NCBI RefSeq assembly: GCF_003860125.1
Contig: NZ_RQYL01000023.1
Location: 1-50,072 of the forward strand
Source: Fretibacterium sp. OH1220_COT-178
GTDB taxonomy: Bacteria > Synergistota > Synergistia > Synergistales > Aminobacteriaceae
DNA length: 50,072 bases
Direction: 5' to 3'
In this document: in pieces, positions 1 to 8,300 of the stretch
Layout of the letters: every line of letters starts with the position of its first letter
Numbering within the stretch: position 1 is the first letter of the stretch
Translations under genes and position numbers: made by a program
Notes under the pieces: generated by a model
What the model saw: the letters and a program-made list of their open reading frames with translations, nothing else
Databases searched by the model: none
Told to the model about the DNA's origin: nothing

Positions 1-144
1 CGGGGTATTGCTACACGGTATGCAAAAAATGCCGCATCCTTTGTTGCCGCGGTACAAATTCGCTGCATTGCTCTTTGGGCTAACATCTTGTGACGACAAT
101 ATCTAAGGGAAATTAGGAGGCGGATGGCGTCGGTACGCGTTTGG
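1..144. other. Upstream non-coding stretch
   Basis: No convincing gene is seen before the permease. AGGAGG at 115-120 sits 3 bases before an ATG at 124, which opens a frame of only 11 codons ending at 159. This could be a leader peptide or chance. No good -35/-10 pair was found. An operon or gene may lie to the left of the window. Confidence 0.3.
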
Positions 145-192
145 GGAGAGAAAATGTAAGGCGGCCGGGCGACGTCTCGCTCCTTCCTCTCC
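145..192 (+). promoter_or_regulatory. Nested leader hairpin before purine operon
   Basis: Three nested complementary pairs are visible: GGAGAG 145-150 with CTCTCC 187-192, AAGG 158-161 with CCTT 182-185, and GCGA 169-172 with TCGC 177-180. ATTTTA follows. Sitting about 70 bases upstream of the purine permease start, this could be an attenuator or a ligand-sensing leader. It does not match the conserved core of the xpt-type purine riboswitch, so the function is open. Confidence 0.4.
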
Positions 193-263
193 ATTTTACT
201 GCAATGAAATGGTATATTTGAACGTATCACGAGCGGCGGACAGCCGAGAGGGGTTGATAGGAA

Positions 264-1556
264 GTGGGCTTTGTCGATCGGTACTTCAAGCTTTCCGAGC
301 GGGGCAGCAACTTCAGGACGGAGCTGGTGGCGGGGGTGACCACCTTCATGACCATGTCCTACATCCTGATCGTCCACCCGACCTTCATGTCGGTGGGGGC
401 GGGGATGGACAAGACGGCCTGCGTCGTGGCGGTAGCCTTCGTCTGCGGGCTGGTGACGCTGGCCATGGGGCTCTACGCCAACCTGCCCTTCGCCCTGGCG
501 CCGGGCATGGGCGGCAACGCGTTCTTCGCTTTCACGCTGGTGAAGGGCGGCATCGTCCCCTGGCAGGTGGGGATGGGAATGGTCTTCATCTCCGGCGCGG
601 TGTTCATCCTCCTGACGGTGTTCGGGGTCCGGGAGGTCGTCGTCCGGCTCATGCCGCGGTCGATCAAGCTGGCGATCGGCGCGGCGGTCGGCATCTTCAT
701 CGCGCAGCTGGGCCTGAAGAGCGCGGGCATCCTGGTCATCGACAAGAGCCTGAGGTTCGGAAACCTGCACGACGCCAAGACGCTGCTCTCGATCATCGGG
801 CTCTTCGTCACGGCCGGCTTCATCATCTTCCGGGTCCGGGGCGCGCTGCTGTGGGGCATCGTCCTGACCTCCATCATCGGCATTCCCATGGGCATCACCA
901 AGGTGCCGTCGACCCTCCTGTCCACCCCCGCCTCCATCGAGCCCATCTTCCTGAAGCTCGACATCCTGGGTGCGCTCAAGTGGACCTATATCCCGTTCAT
1001 GTTCACGTTCTTCGTGGGCGACTTCTTCTCGACGCTCGGCACGGTCCTGGGCGTGGGGGGCAAGGCGGGGCTGCTGGACGAGAACGGCGACATGCCGGAC
1101 ATCGGCAAGCCGTTTCTGGTGGACGCCATCGGCACGCTCGTCGGCTCGCTGTTCGGCCTGACGACGGTCACGACGTTCGTGGAGTCCGCCTCGGGCGTCG
1201 AGGAGGGCGGCAGGACGGGGCTCACCGCTGTCGTCACGGCCGTGTGCTTCTTCCTCATGCTGCTGCTCGTTCCCCTGGCCTCCTGCGTTCCGGAGCAGGC
1301 CACCGCTCCCGTGCTGGTGATCATCGGCCTGATGATGATGCCGGCGGTGCAGAACATCGACTTCAACGACTTTACGGAGTCGTTCCCCGCGTTCATGACC
1401 ATCCTGATGGCGGCCTACCTGGGGCTGGCCAACGGGATCAGCTCGGGCATCCTGTGCTACACCGCGGCCAAGGTCCTGGCGGGGCGCGGGCGCGAGCTGC
1501 ACTGGGGCACCTACGTCCTGTGCGTCCCGATCATCGGGTACTTCCTGAACCTGTAG
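264..1556 (+). CDS. NCS2 (AzgA-type) purine permease
   Basis: Inner-membrane transporter expected to import adenine, hypoxanthine or guanine by proton symport. The 430-residue product opens with the family signature (FRTELVAGVTTFMTMSYI, residues 17-34), has many hydrophobic segments, and carries the LAPGMGGNAFFA motif near residue 78. The length is normal for the AzgA/PbuG/AdeP branch. The start is GTG at 264, with AGAGGGG about 10 bases upstream; an earlier overlapping frame from 209 is a shadow. It ends 16 bases before adenine deaminase, so the pair is probably one operon and adenine is the likely substrate. The exact purine cannot be read from sequence. Confidence 0.92.
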   Translation: MGFVDRYFKLSERGSNFRTELVAGVTTFMTMSYILIVHPTFMSVGAGMDKTACVVAVAFVCGLVTLAMGLYANLPFALAPGMGGNAFFAFTLVKGGIVPWQVGMGMVFISGAVFILLTVFGVREVVVRLMPRSIKLAIGAAVGIFIAQLGLKSAGILVIDKSLRFGNLHDAKTLLSIIGLFVTAGFIIFRVRGALLWGIVLTSIIGIPMGITKVPSTLLSTPASIEPIFLKLDILGALKWTYIPFMFTFFVGDFFSTLGTVLGVGGKAGLLDENGDMPDIGKPFLVDAIGTLVGSLFGLTTVTTFVESASGVEEGGRTGLTAVVTAVCFFLMLLLVPLASCVPEQATAPVLVIIGLMMMPAVQNIDFNDFTESFPAFMTILMAAYLGLANGISSGILCYTAAKVLAGRGRELHWGTYVLCVPIIGYFLNL

Positions 1557-1572
1557 CGGGGAGGACGAGACG

Positions 1573-3348
1573 ATGCAGCTGCATCCCCGGGACCGGGCGC
1601 GATTGGTGGACGCGGCGATGGGACGCGTGCCCTGCGACCTCGCCATCCGCAACGTGAGGCTGTTCAATGTTCTGACGTGGGAGACCTACGAGGCGGAGGT
1701 CGGGATCGTCGACGGGTTCGTGGCCTGTGTGTCCGCGGACCCCGACGGGACGGGCGGCCGCTTTCCCATCGAGGCGGCGGAGAGCTTCGACGGCGGGGGA
1801 GGGCTTTTGATCCCCGGCTTCATCGACAGCCATCTGCACATCGAGAGCAGCATGCTGACCCCGGCGCATATGGCCGAGGCCGTGCTGCCGCAGGGGACGA
1901 CGACGCTCATCACGGACCCCCACGAGGTGGCGAACGTCGGGGGCGTCGAGGCAGTGGAGTACATGCTGGAGGCCAGCGAGGGCCTGCCGATGCGGCAGTT
2001 CGTGCTGGTCCCGTCCTGCGTCCCGGCCGTCCCCGAGCTGGGGAACGCGGGCGCGAGCTTCGGCCGGGACGAGGTGGAGCGGCTGCTGGACCATCCCCGG
2101 GTCCTGGGGCTGGCCGAGCTGATGGACTACCCCGGCATCCTCGCCAACAGCGCGCGGATGCGCGCGATCATGGACGCCTGCGAGCGGCGCGGGGGGTTCA
2201 TGCAGGGGCACGCTCCGTTTCTCGCGGACCGGGATCTGAACGCCTACGCCGCGTCGGGCGTGCGCAGCGATCACGAGACGCGCACGGGGCGCGAGGCGCG
2301 CGACAAGCTGAGGCTCGGGATGCACGTCGACATGCGGGAGAGCTCCATGTCGCTGAACGCTGCGGCCATCGCCCCCGCGGTGAAGGACTTCCGCAACCTG
2401 TCGACCCTGTCGCTCTGCACGGACGACCTGGAGCCGGAGGACATCCTGACGACGGGGCACGTCAGCCGCGTCGTGGCGCGCGCCGTGGAGTGCGGACTGT
2501 CGCCGGAGCAGGCGATCACCTGTGCGACGCTGAACGCGGCGCGGGAGATCGGCATCACGAACCTCGGGGCCGTCGCTCCGGGTTTCGCCGCGGACCTTCA
2601 GATCGTGTCCGACCTGGCGCGCCCGCGCCCCTCGGCCGTCTTCGCGATGGGGCGTCTGGTGGCCAGGGACGGGCGGATGCTGGCCGCTGTCCCGAGGCGC
2701 AGCTTTCCGCAGGAGGAGCGCAACACGGTGCGGCTGGAGATCCCCTCCGAGGAGGCGCTTCGGATCCCGGCGGAGGGGACGTCGGCCCGAGTGCGGGTGG
2801 TGAAGTACGACTCCCTGAACGGCTCGACGACCTCCTTCTCCATGGAGGACCTGCCTGTGGAGGACGGGTACCTGAGCCTGGGCGGGGACCGGGACCTCAA
2901 GTTCGTCGCGGTCCTGAACCGCCACGGCGGGGGGACGCGGTTCGTCGGGGTCGTGCGCAATTTCGGAACGGCGCGGGGCGCCTACGGGGCCACGGTCTCG
3001 CACGACAGTCACAACCTGGTCGTGGTCTACGACCGGCCCTCCGACGCGCTGGCCGTGATCCGGGCCCTGAAAGAGTGCGGCGGGGGCAAGATCGCCGCGG
3101 TGGACGGGGCGGTGGTCGGCAGGCTGGAGCTCCCGATCTACGGCCTGATCTCCCGTCTGGATGCCGACGGGCTGGCCCGCGAGATATCGGGAATGAAAAA
3201 AATTCTGCGCAGCGCGCTGGGCCTGGAGGTCCCGAACCCCCTGATGCGCATCGTGTCCCTGGCCCTGCCCGTCATCCCCAAGGCCAAGTTCTCGGACATC
3301 GGACTGGTCGACGTGCTGGCACAGAAAATCGTACCGCTGATGGAGTGA
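1573..3348 (+). CDS. ade: Adenine deaminase
   Basis: Cytoplasmic metal-dependent amidohydrolase converting adenine to hypoxanthine and ammonia in purine salvage. The 591-residue protein has the amidohydrolase core with the metal-binding HLH in IDSHLHIESSM (about residues 87-97), the DPHEVANV motif near residue 116, a TDD metal/catalytic aspartate motif near residue 279, and the long C-terminal adenine-deaminase domain. Length matches the bacterial Ade family. Start ATG at 1573 is preceded by GGGGAGGA. It lies just downstream of the purine permease: import followed by deamination. A terminator-like hairpin follows about 80 bases after the stop. Confidence 0.95.
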   Translation: MQLHPRDRARLVDAAMGRVPCDLAIRNVRLFNVLTWETYEAEVGIVDGFVACVSADPDGTGGRFPIEAAESFDGGGGLLIPGFIDSHLHIESSMLTPAHMAEAVLPQGTTTLITDPHEVANVGGVEAVEYMLEASEGLPMRQFVLVPSCVPAVPELGNAGASFGRDEVERLLDHPRVLGLAELMDYPGILANSARMRAIMDACERRGGFMQGHAPFLADRDLNAYAASGVRSDHETRTGREARDKLRLGMHVDMRESSMSLNAAAIAPAVKDFRNLSTLSLCTDDLEPEDILTTGHVSRVVARAVECGLSPEQAITCATLNAAREIGITNLGAVAPGFAADLQIVSDLARPRPSAVFAMGRLVARDGRMLAAVPRRSFPQEERNTVRLEIPSEEALRIPAEGTSARVRVVKYDSLNGSTTSFSMEDLPVEDGYLSLGGDRDLKFVAVLNRHGGGTRFVGVVRNFGTARGAYGATVSHDSHNLVVVYDRPSDALAVIRALKECGGGKIAAVDGAVVGRLELPIYGLISRLDADGLAREISGMKKILRSALGLEVPNPLMRIVSLALPVIPKAKFSDIGLVDVLAQKIVPLME

Positions 3349-3429
3349 GGTGGGAGGGGTTTAGGTGCCCCAGAGAGGACCTCCATCGGTCTCCGGTCCC
3401 AACAGGAAAACGGCCTTCTTGTGTGCTGC

Positions 3430-3455
3430 AGCCCTCGGGGTTTGGCCCGAGGGCT
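3430..3455. terminator. Terminator-like hairpin after ade
   Basis: AGCCCTCGGG (3430-3439) pairs perfectly with CCCGAGGGCT (3446-3455) across a 6-base loop. The T tract is weak on both sides. It lies between convergent genes (ade on + and the truncated gene on -) and may serve both. Confidence 0.6.
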
Positions 3456-3469
3456 GTCTTATGGGATCA

Positions 3470-4534
3470 TCATTTCAACTTGGCCTTTGAACCGGGATCC
3501 AGAAGGGCCCCCACCTGTTCTTCGAGTGACTCTGGCTGTGACTCTGGCTGTAAAGCTGAGGGGGGCGCGACGTTGCGATACTTTTGCAAGCGGCTCTGAG
3601 GCTTGTCGGGCAGGGTTCGTTCAATCCTGCGCGCTTCCAGAAGTTTACGGACAACCTTGTTGAGCTGACCGGACACCTTTTGCTGGCCCAGGGCTGCCGC
3701 AAGTTCGGCTTTGGCCTTTGGACCGGAGTTCAGAAGGGCCAAAACCTGTTCTTCGAGCGACCCCGGTTCTGGTTTTGGGCCCAGAGGAGCCGCGGTGGTG
3801 TGGATGGGAAACTCCAGCCAGAGGCCGTTTCCCTCGTAGCGCAAAGTGGGCGGAGAACCTCCTGCCGCCTTGCAGGATGTGAAGATATGCTCTATGCCGC
3901 GTCCCCAGGCCTCAATCATTCCCGCCCGAAACAAGGTATTGGCGATGTCGGGATTGGGCGGTTGGGACGCATGCTTGCCGGTCAACGTCTCGACCGTCCA
4001 GTTCGGGGCGAGCTCGCCGTTGTTCCAAAAGAGGAGCCGGTCCTCATAAACGCTGATCTGTATTGGTATGCCACTGGCATAGTCCTTGTGGGCAATGGCA
4101 TTGAGCAAGGCTTCGCGCAGGGCGTCCTCGGGGATGGGATAGCGTTCCAGCCTCTGAAGCCCGTCATAGCTCACGATGGCTTTCAAATATTTGGTCAAGA
4201 GCAGGTCCATCGTCCTGTCGATCTGAGCAAAGAGGGAGCCTCGGATTTCGTCGTGGAAGAGAAGGTCGCTGTTGGTCCGGAAATAGGCGATTTTGACGAA
4301 AGCTCCCGTGATGAAGCGCTCCGGGTCCGGATGGAAAAGAAGAACGGCTGCGCGCTTTAAATGATTGCCTTGTCTCAGGTGCAACTTGTCGATAAGATTG
4401 GAGTCGCTCTCCTTCAGAACCTCGGCCGTCAGCCGTTTGCTCAGAGATGCCCGATCATCGGCCACGGCGTGGCCTATCAGGAATCCTCCGGCAGGAAGTC
4501 TAGTTTCTGAACAGGAGGATATGTAGACCGGCAC
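3470..4534 (-). pseudogene. N-terminally truncated AlbA_2/HATPase_c_4 protein
   Basis: Reads as the C-terminal two thirds of the Schlafen-AlbA_2 / RecG-like ATPase family (COG2865-type putative regulators). The ATPase-like block REALLNAIAHKDY with NNGELAP is present around residues 136-175, followed by the GRGIEHI region near residue 210. The N-terminal AlbA_2 DNA-binding domain of about 150 residues expected in intact members is missing. The first possible start (GTG at 4534) has no clear ribosome site and abuts the thiT promoter region. The C-terminus holds one full winged-helix-like segment beginning SLEEQVLALLNSGPKAK and a second, broken copy ending SLEEQVGALLDPGSKAKLK. Lower GC than its neighbours. 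Probably a decayed accessory gene; a shortened functional protein is less likely. Confidence 0.65.
3480..3766. repeat. Imperfect direct repeat and 12-bp tandem
   Basis: About 56 bases at 3480-3535 recur at 3711-3766 with roughly ten differences; both include CCTGTTCTTCGAG. They encode the duplicated SLEEQV segment of the truncated gene. Next to the first copy, TGACTCTGGCTG occurs twice in tandem (3527-3538 and 3539-3550), encoding a repeated Pro-Glu-Ser-Gln stretch on the minus strand. Confidence 0.75.
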
Positions 4535-4562
4535 ATCCTATCAAGGGGGCTGTGGTCCGTCC

Positions 4563-4591
4563 TTGACAAACGCTCCCTCGGCTGTCACCAT
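4563..4591 (+). promoter_or_regulatory. Probable promoter of the thiT transcript
   Basis: TTGACA at 4563-4568 is a perfect -35. With a 17-base spacer the -10 position reads CACCAT (4586-4591), which is weak but preceded by TG plus one base as in an extended -10. It lies just before the TPP aptamer. Confidence 0.45.
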
Positions 4592-4599
4592 AGGGTGCA

Positions 4600-4684
4600 C
4601 ATCGGGGGAGCTGTCGCTGAGAGGGGGCCGAAATCGGGCCTCGACCCTGGAACCTGAACCGGATAATGCCGGCGTAGGAAGATG
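4600..4684 (+). promoter_or_regulatory. TPP riboswitch (THI box)
   Basis: The hallmark TPP aptamer segments are in order: CGGGGGAGCT at 4603-4612, CTGAGA at 4617-4622, ACCCTGGAACCTG at 4644-4656 and GGATAATGCCGGCGTAGGAA at 4661-4680. The aptamer binds thiamine pyrophosphate. A hairpin with a T tract sits between it and the ribosome site of thiT, so control is probably by transcription termination when TPP is abundant. Confidence 0.95.
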
Positions 4685-4742
4685 TCCGTCTCGCCGCTTC
4701 AGCCCTTTCTCTCGGCTCGTGGTTTAACCGCTCCCTCCTCCG

Positions 4743-4769
4743 TGCAGGGGTGCTGCCTGCAGTATTTTT
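4743..4769 (+). terminator. Riboswitch-controlled terminator
   Basis: TGCAGG (4743-4748) pairs with CCTGCA (4756-4761) across a 7-base loop and is followed by TATTTTT (4763-4769). Its place between the TPP aptamer and the thiT ribosome site makes it the likely expression platform. Confidence 0.7.
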
Positions 4770-4785
4770 CGAGGAGGTTTTTTGT

Positions 4786-5307
4786 ATGTCCCGTTCGTCG
4801 CGTACCGTGATTTTGGTGGAGGGCGCCCTGTGCATCGCCCTCTCCGTGGTGCTGTCCTACATCCGCCTGTTTCGTCTGCCCCAGGGCGGTTCCGTGAACC
4901 TGGAACTGGTTCCGTTGATCCTGTTCGCCTGGCGGCGGGGCCTGTTCTGGGGCTGCGGCGCCGGGGTGCTCGCCGGGGTGCTGAACCTCCTGCTGGGCGG
5001 CTACGTGACGCATCCCGTCCAGGCGGTCCTGGACTACCCCGCGGCCTACGGAGCCATGGGGCTGGCTGCGCTGTTTCCCCGCCAGAAGCTCTCCGGGCTG
5101 CTCGTGGCGGCCCTGGCGCAGTTTGCGTGCCATTTGCTCTCCGGCGCCATCTTCTTCGCCAGCTATGCCCCGGAGGGGACCAACCCCTGGGTCTATTCCG
5201 CGGTCTACAACGGGTCGTTCCTGGCGCCCAAGGTGATCCTCTCGGCGGTCGTCACTTGGTTTCTGCTGCGGAAGCTGGAGCGGATCCATCCCGCCCGGGG
5301 TCAGTGA
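4786..5307 (+). CDS. thiT: ThiT-type thiamine transporter S component
   Basis: Membrane substrate-binding (S) component of an energy-coupling-factor importer for thiamine. The 173-residue product has about six hydrophobic segments. Features consistent with ThiT include GGSVNLELVPLILFAWRRG (about residues 33-51), GGYVTHPVQAVLDYP, and EGTNPWVYSAVYNGSF near the C-terminus. The TPP riboswitch directly upstream supports thiamine as substrate. ATG at 4786 is chosen over an in-frame ATG at 4750 because GAGGAGG (4771-4777) is 8 bases before it and the earlier start lies inside the terminator. Stand-alone gene; the ECF A/A'/T energising subunits are not in this window. Confidence 0.93.
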   Translation: MSRSSRTVILVEGALCIALSVVLSYIRLFRLPQGGSVNLELVPLILFAWRRGLFWGCGAGVLAGVLNLLLGGYVTHPVQAVLDYPAAYGAMGLAALFPRQKLSGLLVAALAQFACHLLSGAIFFASYAPEGTNPWVYSAVYNGSFLAPKVILSAVVTWFLLRKLERIHPARGQ

Positions 5308-5350
5308 GGAGAGGGGCTGCGCCCCGAATGGAAACGCTCCGTCCATCCCA

Positions 5351-5386
5351 AACGCCCGTCCTTCCAGCCTCTGGAGGATGGGCGTT
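5351..5386. terminator. Bidirectional terminator
   Basis: AACGCCC (5351-5357) pairs with GGGCGTT (5380-5386), and the inner arms TCCTTCCAG and CTGGAGGA pair further. It separates the convergent thiT and helicase-nuclease genes. Confidence 0.7.
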
Positions 5387-5389
5387 CGC

Positions 5390-8300
5390 TTATGTACGGT
5401 TACCGTGGGCCGCAGGGCAGCCCTTCGCCCAAGGGCACTCCCGGCAGTGCTCGGTCCGGGGCGGCCAGTCCCCCAGTGCGGCGCTCTGGGCCGCCGCCAG
5501 CACCCTCGCCCTCAGACCGTCCCATCCAAAGTTTCGGGGGAAGGCCTGCCGGTGCCCCATGCGACCGCCCTCCCGCAGGAACACCAGCCCCACGTCGACC
5601 TCCTCGAAGGGCTCGCCGCGGCGATCGGCCAGCTCCCGAACCACCAGCGCGTAGAAGGCCAGCTGCGCCCGGTAGAGCTCCGAGGGCGCATCCTCCGGCA
5701 GGGTGATCTTGTAGTCCAGCACGCGCCAGCGTCCGGGTCCGTCCGGGGAGCGCCACGCCACGTCCATGGCCCCGACCAGCGGCAGGCCGCCGACCCGGAC
5801 CCGAAAGGGCGCCTCGCGCCGTGCCCTGTCCATCCGGAGCGCACGCCGGATCTCCATTCCCGCCTCGGAGCCCTCGAACCGGCCCAGCCAGTCGGCCAGG
5901 GTCTCCCTGGCGGCCGGATCGCGCCACACGTCCCGAAGGCCGGCGGGCAGCCGCGCCGGAACGCGCGGGTCCGACAGCCAGTAGGACAGCGTGTCCCGCT
6001 CGCCGGGCCGCACCCGTTCCGAGGGCCAGCGTGCCAGAATCCAGTGGGCCAGGGTCCCCAGCTCCGCGCCTCCGCTCCCCGCGGGGGGCGGTGCGCCCGA
6101 CGGGTCCGGCACGCCCTCGTCGGGCACCTCCCAGCGGAGGTCCAGGCCCTGCCTATAGCGCCTTCGCCAGGCCAGCGGGCACCACTCGAACAGGGCGAAC
6201 GACGTCGCCGAGAAGGACGCCAGCGTCGTCCCGCTGCGGTCCGGTGCCGGGATCGCCGTGGGGACCGGCGCCGCGGCGGGGGGGGCGTCCCGCAGCCCGG
6301 GAGCGCTCGGCGCCGCCGCGTGCGCCCCATCCTCGCCCACGTACCGGACCTCGGGGTCGACCAGGTCCGGCCAGCCGCAGCCCTCCTCGTCGGCCAGCCA
6401 GGCGAGGGCCAGGGACGTCCAGCGGCCCCGGGGCAGGGTACGGTTTCCCTGAGCGTCCTCACCGACGACCCCGCAGAGCCACAGGGCGTCCTGGGCCCGG
6501 GTGGCCGCGACGTAGAAGAGCCGCATGTCCTCCTCCCGGTCCCCCTGCGAGGAGAGCAGCCGCTCCCACCGCATCGTACGGGGCTCCTCCCCGGCGTCGT
6601 CGTGGGGTTCCCCGGGGCCGGGCAGGAACTCGGGGAGCCCGGAGAAGGCCAGGCCCAGCTTGCGGGAGGGGACCAGGGAGGCGGGGCGCTCGCGCCTGGC
6701 GGTGTCGAATATGGCGACGACGGGGTACTCCAGTCCCTTGGAGGCATGGACGGTGGCGATCAGGACGGCGTCCGCATCCCGGTCCATCCAGCGCGGCTCC
6801 TCCAGCCGGGTCCCGCCTCGAAGGGAGCGCTCCATCCATCGGGCGCAACCGGTCAGGCTGAGGGCGAGCCCCCTCTGATAGGCGCGGGCCAGGGAGAGGG
6901 CGCGCCGGACGTTCCGGAGCGCGCGCAGCCGGTAGCGTGGGTCGTAGCCCGAAAGCCAGCGGCGGTCGCGCACCAGGTCCTCCAGAAGCGCTGCCGGGCC
7001 CTTGTGGCGTCCCAACAGCTCCAGCCGCGAGAGCCGGGAGGCCGCCTCGGGGAGCCGCTCGCGCAGCAAGTCGGCCAGCGCTGTCGGGCTTCCGCCCCGA
7101 GGGGGATCGGCACGAGCCTCGAGACACCGAAGCGCCTCCGCCTCCGGCACGCCGGAGAGCGGGGAGAGCAGCCAGCCCGCCAGGGCCGTCTCGTCGCCCG
7201 GGTCCGCGGCGGTGCGCATCAGGGCGATGACGTCGCCCACCTCGCCGCGGGCGAAATAGTCCGTGCTCCGGTCCGGGAGCACCGGGACGCCCTCCTCCGC
7301 AAAGATGTGCTCCAGGAGGTCGTGGTTGTTTCGGTTCCGCAGCAGCACGGCGAAGTCCCTCCACCGTACGGGCCTCAGCGCCCCCTGCGCCTTGTCCCAC
7401 ACCGTCTGCCCGGATCGGACGGCGCCGGCGATGTGGGCGGCGAGCGCTCGCGCCAGGCGTTCGCGGGCCGGGCGCTCGCCGCGCCCCCGGCGAACGGAGA
7501 GCAGGACCGAGAAGGGGGACAGGGTCCCCGCGTCGCGCTCCGGTGGAGCCTCGACCGGGGAGAGGGGGTCGAAGGCCAGCCCCTCCATCCCCTCCGCAGC
7601 GCCGAGCCCGGAGGCCCAGATATGGGCGAACAGGGCGTTGACGCGTTTCAGCAGGGCGGCCCGGGTCCGGAAGCTGACGTTCAGCTCGACCCGCACGTCG
7701 GCCTCCGCGATGGTGCGGGCGAAAAGCGCCGGGTCCGCGTGGCGGAAGCGGTAGATGGACTGCTTGGGATCCCCGACGGCGAAGAGCCCGGCCCCTTCGT
7801 GCTCGCGCAGGGTCTCCAGCATGGAGAACTGCAGGGGGTCCGTGTCCTGGAACTCGTCCACCAGGATGTGCCGGAACTCCCGGGAGACGCGTGCGTCCTC
7901 CACCGCTTCGCGGGCGTGGAGGATCATGTCGGAGAACGACAAGAGCCCCCGGCGCCGCTTCATCCCGTCCCAGAGCCCCCAGGCCGTGCCGCAGAACCGG
8001 AGGAGCGCGGCGCGCAGGCGCCGCTCCGGCTCCGCCAGCGGCTCGTCCGGTGCGAAGGCGGAGAGCCCGGTCCGGTCGCCGTCGCGGTCCTGCTCCTTCT
8101 GCCAGTCCCCGACCGTCATGCCCAGGATCTCCTTGACGGCCCCGAACAGGGGGCCGGAGGCGCCCTTGACGTTGTGCGCGACGTCGACGTAGAAGAGGCG
8201 CAGCGCCTCGTCGTCGGGCCCTTCCGGGGCCGCCATCCGCCGTGTCCAGCGGTCCGCACAGGCGGCGAGCAGGGCGGCGGCCCCCTCGCTCTTTCCCTCC

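Noticed and set aside
1-263. xpt-type purine riboswitch
   Set aside because: The conserved three-way-junction core is not present upstream of the permease.
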